This document shows, one piece after another, positions 58,701-64,000 of a stretch of DNA of 64,000 nt. The first letter of the stretch is position 1. Every line of letters starts with the position of its first letter. Source of the DNA: Ilex aquifolium (Eukaryota > Streptophyta > Magnoliopsida > Aquifoliales > Aquifoliaceae); assembly GCA_951799425.1 (NCBI GenBank), contig OX637399.1, positions 13,632,501 to 13,696,500 on the forward strand. The letters run 5' to 3'. A model generated the notes under the pieces. It saw only the letters and a program-made list of their open reading frames with translations. It had not been told where the DNA came from and ran no database searches. Both the position numbers and the translations under genes were made by a program.

Positions 58701-61367
58701 AAGTCAACAATATTTAACAAGTTCGATCGCTAGAAGGATGGACTTGACTACTGCTCGATGAGGGCCCAAAGAGATTTTGAGTTTACTTTCATCTTGCAGA
58801 TATAAGTAAGAAAGTCCTCTTATTCGGTAACTGTAGGTAGCAAAACATTATTCTTGCCTCGCTATGGATTTAGCATGTGTTCGGCGCATTAATATTTTCG
58901 GGTCATACGGAAACACTATCCGGTGTCAATGGAAGAAAAAAAGGCCTCCATCTCTGCTTTGATCTGTGTGAGGGATAGTTCAACTTTGGTTTTTATCCGT
59001 CGACAGATACCCGATCACTAACTTGATTTGGGCCAAGTGATTGGCCAAGGCAAACTTCGACATATGATTACGATGTATCTTCATATTGATTTGGGGAATC
59101 CACTTTCATAGTTGGGATAGTGTAATTTCTGTAGCTTAATATGGCATGGAGAAAAGAACTCTCAATTTGTATCCTTGACTATACTCGTCATGTGTGACTG
59201 TCATCACTTTGGGAAGCCCTAGCTACAACTTGTGCCCACTGCCCATATAATTGGGAATACTTAGAACCATAGGCTATCCACATTCGCTCTATAAAAACCT
59301 AGCAACTTTTGTCTGCATAACAAATCGTAAGGTCCTTGTGTTTCCTTCAAAATATTGGTAAAAAATACCGAGTGATAGTGAAGAATACATTGATATCACA
59401 CGACAGAGTTTCTACTTGTAGTATTGTCAACTCTGTGCTGATCCTTTTTGTGATCAAACGATCATCTTTGAGTCCGTCCATTATTGCTTAATCAATATAA
59501 TGGCTCGGCCATAGCTTTAATGTTGCCACTCATTTCCGTATAAATGTTTGAAAAAAGAGTCTAATGATGTCTGATTTTGCTAGGGTGTCAATGGTAGACC
59601 GACCGCTGTTTTAATACTATTGACCATAAGTTATGGTAGCTATCCAAATCTAAGAGTAACACGAATGGACTTCAGATGCTCATTGACGTTGGTGCGTGCT
59701 TGATGACGAAGAGCTTCTCTGGGTCGAAGAGGAGCTAAGACTGAGGTTGGGCAGCCATGGTGATAATTTCGTCGATTTATGTGTGGATATCTGACGAGCA
59801 AACCAAATTATAGCTCTGTTACTATCATAGACACACTGAATTTTTAGCATACTCGAGGTTGAGATCATAATGATGTCCATCGACTCTTTTATGAGCTTAT
59901 AATGAGAGCTGGATGATTGTGCTTTTGATCCTCTGTAGGGTAGGAAAGAGTGCCCGAAAGTAGATATCAATTTCGAGCTAACGCTGATGAAAAAGAGACT
60001 TTTGCTTGTAATCTCTCATCTTCTTATGTTTTGACGTGATGATAGTGTCATACAAAGGTGCACTGGTCAAATCCGTGTGGAATTCCCCAAGAAGATAGCT
60101 TGAATTGTGGGTGGGCTGTCATAGACGAAGTTAAACTTTGATGCCCCCACCGTTTATTCGCTAACGAATGTTGACCATTAACCTTTTCTTTACACCATAA
60201 GGATAGTTCTTTAGCAAAAAGTGTCTGATAGGCCTTCTTTGGGCACTCAATACTTTGTGGAATATATGATGAAATCACAAGCTAATGATGATCAGTTTTT
60301 TGCGAAGTGCTGCATCCCAAAATAAATATGCAAAAAATCGATTATCAAATTCGCCATTCACACGCTCATGAGCTGAATTTTTGGGCCTTACTGGTATTGG
60401 TATAGAACTGACCCTTACCAGTGTAGGTCATGTCTGCTATGAATAATATGGCAAACTTCAGTTCCTATCACAATAATGTTATTGTTCATCGATTGATGAC
60501 TTTGGCAGTATGTCAAGTAATTAACCCTCCTTGAAAAATATATTTTAGATGGAGTTTGGATAAGTCCTACTTTTCGTTCTCCTGAACCTCTTTGAACTTT
60601 TCATCATATCGAATAATTGATCCCCTGGGTCTCTCTTTTTTTGGATCTTATATCATAGCAATAAGATGGATGGAATATGTCATACTCATTGGGAAATCTT
60701 TACCTATAATGCATGTTTCACATGATGCGTAGGCTTTGCCTTGAGGACACTAAAATAGATAGACCAAACCAAAGCTTTCTAGACGTTCTTTATGTTGTAC
60801 CCATCACGTTGGCTAGAGGAAAACTTTCAAACTCTTGAAGCTCCCAGAGAATTCATTCAAGAATGATGAATGATCACAATAAGCGATCTCCAAATGTTTG
60901 TGGCATGAACAGTACTCCTCCTGGGAATAGACTACTCTTGAAGCTTAATCCTAAGCCAATGTTCACCGTGCATAGTGGCACACTACACCGACAATGAATA
61001 CTTCCATCTTGGTTCATATGCAATGGGCTTCTGTGTAGCTGAATTCTTGGCCTCACCAATTTTTTTAGAGTTGACCTCAAATTGTGTAGGTCCTACCTAG
61101 TAGAAATCAAGTGGTAAACTATGATTCATTTTAGATGAATATCATTTAATTCTCATTGGGTCGAATGTGAATTAAGTAATTGACCCTCTTGTGTCTCACG
61201 TTGATTAAATATCACGTACGTTATAGGTCTCTTTAGTAGGATGGCCTCTTGAGTCAGATATTTTCTTGATAGAGTTCGGATAAATTTTGTTTGTATCATC
61301 CTTTCAACCATCTTTGGTCACTTTATCGTATCAAATAATTGAACCATTGGGTCTCTATCTTTAATTG
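55744..61367. other. Repeat-derived non-coding block
   Basis: No recognised coding domain in 5.6 kb on either strand. Short minus-strand frames (57813-58070, 59680-59970, 60048-60278) have no family features. The block may be the decayed interior of the LTR element whose LTR is at 55012-55743. It contains two diverged ~75-bp copies near 55855-55975 ('ccccta(g)c.aagagg'), the ~86-bp array at 56194-56640, a shared 'caccg..catggtggcacac' motif near 56915 and 60965, and a diverged duplication at 60360-61367. Confidence 0.5.
56194..56640 (+). repeat. Tandem array, five units of about 86 bp
   Basis: Units start at about 56194, 56283, 56369, 56453 and 56594. The shared core is 'ggtactccacaaaaag', 'attagctctgaagctcaat' and 'actcgcgggaggtactccg'. 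The fourth unit is longer, with about 55 extra bases. Units are diverged, so the array is not recent. Confidence 0.82.
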
Positions 61368-64000
61368 TTTTTTTTTTTTTTTACTGGTGTAAATTGAGAT
61401 ACATGGATAAGAAAGACTCCTAGAACTAACTATACTGTAATGTTAAGAAGAGGAGATAGGCCTGCCCTTTCTTGTTCCCCAGTCCCTCTTTCTTAAAACA
61501 CTATGTTGGTTACTGCGTGTGGGAGTTGTGATGGCAGTAATGGACCTTCACGCTTGGTGGCTAATCCCCACTTTGCAAGAGCATGTGCGGCTTCATTTGT
61601 TTCCCTGTAGACATGCGACAAACTCCATCCAGGTTGTTGATTCAGCAAGTGCTTTATATCCTTGATGATTGTTTTGATAGTCCAAGGGGTTCTGTAATGA
61701 GGAAGTGTTGCTGCAAAGATCACTGTCTACGAGTCCCCTTCCATATTTACATAGTTCCACCCCTTGATTTGCGCCCATAGTGCTGCTTCTCTAATTGCCA
61801 GAGCTTCTGCAATTAATGGATCTTCATCCTTAACTGATTTTACTATTGCCTCCACCACTAATCCTTGTTCATTCCTTGCTATAGCTAATATGTACGCCTC
61901 CTCTTTCCCAATAGTTGCATCCACGTTGATTTTAATTGATCTTTCTTGAGGTTTCAACCATCCACATTGGGCATGTGCCCTTGCTAATTTCTTTGTGGAA
62001 CCAGCCCCTTCCAAACTTGTACCTTGTGAGTGTTCATTAAAAGCCTTGTATACATCTTGAAGGATCGCATTAGGGTCAGCCTCAACTCCTTTGTAACATA
62101 TCTTATTCCTCTAGCTCCAAATCGTTGTCATTAAGGTTGCTGCAAAGAGGAGTAACAGGCTATAATGGGGACTGCTCGGGCCAAAGACAAGAGTTGGGTT
62201 GAGAATATTGTGCATCCAATCTTTCATTTCAAACTGAGAGAAGACGTCAGTTCTGAATCCCCATTTATGGAACCATATCTGTCGGCTTATATCGCATGTG
62301 AAGAAGAGGTGGGTTTCTGACTCAACAGCATGTTTGCATAGGGGGCACAGTGGGTCTGGGATTGGGAATCTAGCAGCCAAAGTGGATTTTGTGGGAAGAC
62401 TTTCAGTTGTTGCTCTCCACATCATCATTTTGAGCCTCGAGTGAATATGAGATTTCCATAACTTCGTCCAGTCTGAGGTACTTAGGTAGCAACTGTTTTC
62501 TTCATGTGCAGATCTTTGTAAGGAGTAGGCAGATTTGGCGGAAAATTCACCTGATGATGCATGGATCCAGGTCATATGATCCTCTCCGGGATATAATGGC
62601 GGCTTAATATCAAGGATTGCTTGAACAGTCATGGGACATAACATGTTTTGTAGCAATTCAACATTCCAAGTGTTATTTCCTAGATTGATGAGTTCATCAA
62701 CAGTATTTGGCAAAGGATGGATGTCTTGAATCAGCAAAGGCTTGAATTGTGGATGTTTAGGGATCCAGGGGTCTGTCCATATATTAATTTTGTGGCCCTT
62801 CTCAACAATGTAGCATGCTCTTTTCTCAATGGTTGTTCTGCAATGTAAGATCTGTTTCCAGATGGTTGAGTCAGTTGGCTGTTTCTCAACATGCAAAAAG
62901 GAGTGTCTTGAGCAATACTTTCTCTCCAACTGGGAGGTCCACAACTTATGCTTCTGTGAGATCATCTGCCAGCCCAGTTTAGCCATAAGAGCTACATTTG
63001 TGTCTTGCATTGTCCTGAACCCTAAGCCTCCAAGTGCTTTTGGTCTGCATAAGTAGTCCCATGACTTGATGCACAATGACTTTTTGTCTTCTGTTTTCCC
63101 CCACCAAAAGGTTCTGATCATCTTATCCATGGACTCACAAGTAGACTTTGGGAGAAGGAAAGATTGCATGACGTAGGTTGGAAGTGCCATAGCAGTTGAC
63201 TTGATCAAGGTGGCTCTTCCAGCATAAGACAGTAGCCTTGTTTTCCAACCTTGGAGTTTTTTGTCAAGTTTTTCAATAATTGGCTGGAAGGCTAGTTTCC
63301 TAGACCTTCCCATTTTCAGAGGAAGGCCCAGATACTTGGCTCCATTATTGCCCCTCTTCAGCTGAAGAATGGTCTTGATTGCTCTGATGGATTGTCTAGT
63401 TGCATTGGGGCTGTAAAAAATTGTGGACTTGTTCTTGTTGATGAGCTGCCCTGACCAATTTTCTAAAGTTGAGAGACACTTTGAGATGGATTCAGCTTCT
63501 TTCTTGTCCGCTCTACCAAAAATTAAGAGATCATCAGCAAACATTAAATGTGTGAGTGGTTCACAGTTTCGGGCAATTTTGATGCCTTTAAGGTGCCCTG
63601 TGATTGACTCCCTAACTAGCAACCTTGAAAGAACTTCAGTGCATATAATCAAAAGGAAGGGGGATATGGGATCTCCTTGCCTTAGACCTCTCTGGCTCCT
63701 AAAATTCCCAATGGGGCCACCATTAACCATCACTGAAAAAACTGGGGTAGAGATGCATTGCTCAATTAGTTGTATGAATTGCGTTGGAAAACCAGCTAAA
63801 TGCAAAGTCTTGAACAAGAATGGCCATTCAATTCTGTCAAAGGCTTTAGCCATGTCAATTTTCAGAATCATTAGGGCCCCTTTCCCTTTTTTCCTTTTTA
63901 ATTGGTGTGTTATTTCTTGGGCGAGGACAAGATTTTCAGAAATGGTTCTTCCAGGTACGAAGGCTGTTTGGGTTGGTGTAATGAACTGATCAAGGTATGG
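61368..64000 (-). mobile_element. LINE C: L1-type element with RNase H, 3' part
   Basis: The minus-strand LINE continues past the right edge. It ends with a 3' UTR (61492 to about 61384) and a poly(A) tail seen as a T run at about 61366-61382 on the plus strand. The ORF2 frame is open from the window edge except for two TAG codons (62111-62113 and 61727-61729), so this copy is much younger than LINE A and LINE B. It belongs to the plant L1 clade that carries a C-terminal RNase H. The target duplication cannot be tested because the 5' end is outside the window. Confidence 0.92.
61493..64000 (-). pseudogene. LINE C ORF2: reverse transcriptase, zinc-finger region and RNase H, with two in-frame TAG codons
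   Basis: The frame is open up to position 64000, so the N-terminal endonuclease lies beyond the edge. RT features in order are TAFVPGRTISENLVLAQEI, KIDMAKAFDRIEW, GLRQGDPISPFLL and the catalytic FADDLLIFGRA. Next comes the LGLPLKMGRSRK and GGLGFRTMQDTN connection, then the zinc-binding region (CPLCKHAVESETHLFFTC). The RNase H domain follows (INVDATIGKEEAY; the AEALAIREAALWA helix; EGDS; HVYRETNEAAHALAKWG) and ends with a natural TAA at 61493-61495. Stops lie at 62111-62113 (after TTIWS) and 61727-61729 (after EGDS, where relatives have Gln). A CAG to TAG change would explain the second and possibly the first; such C-to-T changes are common at methylated sites. Confidence 0.9.

Noticed and set aside
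63423-63989. 188-residue plus-strand open frame
   Set aside because: It is antisense to the LINE C reverse transcriptase, whose minus-strand frame has clear catalytic motifs.
1-64000. CRISPR arrays, operons, tRNA or rRNA genes
   Set aside because: Repeats present are tandem or TE-type without regular spacers; the genome is eukaryotic. No tRNA cloverleaf or rRNA segment was recognised by eye; a tRNAscan run would settle this.

Overview
This is a stretch of nuclear DNA from a flowering plant. The window is AT-rich, has spliceosomal (GT...AG) introns, and is packed with plant-type transposable elements: Ty1/copia and Ty3/gypsy relics, L1-type LINEs, hAT and Mutator-like elements and a mini-Helitron. 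One host gene is visible, the C-terminal half of a NOT3-type subunit of the CCR4-NOT complex, on the + strand. Seven coding exons (18619-18774, 32264-32426, 32835-32980, 41615-41893, 41976-42110, 42207-42382, 44599-44665) join without a frame break into 373 residues ending in the conserved NOT box and a TAA stop. The species cannot be named from the sequence. Introns above 8 and 13 kb suggest a lineage with TE-inflated introns.

Layout. 1-1480: gypsy gag with its primer-binding site and LTR (- strand), cut by the window edge. 2090-5300: copia relic (-). 6030-11345: LINE A (-) with ORF1, endonuclease and reverse transcriptase remains. 11350-15560: further LINE fragments (+) and a 24-bp inverted repeat. 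17519-17633: a promoter-like sequence and candidate 5' UTR exon about 1 kb before the first visible NOT3 exon. Intron 18775-32263 holds three copies of one small MITE family, an LTR-element relic split by a hAT element, a perfect 1,194-bp tandem duplication and a copia element with both LTRs. Intron 32981-41614 holds a copia relic, LINE B with a Mutator-like element nested in it and a fold-back element nested in that, and a MITE just before the next exon.

Downstream of the gene, 47400-55743 is mostly LTRs and DNA transposons: a solo LTR inserted at the very end of another LTR, a solo LTR with a perfect target duplication and an inverted relative 1.5 kb away, a hAT element with a perfect 8-bp target duplication, and a 204-bp Helitron. 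55744-61368 is repeat-derived DNA without recognisable coding sequence. It contains an ~86-bp tandem array and a diverged ~0.7-kb duplication. 61368-64000 is the 3' part of a LINE (LINE C, -) whose ORF ends in an RNase H domain and which is nearly open.

I found no convincing new biological system. The points most worth checking are whether the NOT3 half-gene is transcribed from its own promoter, the perfect tandem duplication, and the well-delimited nested insertions.
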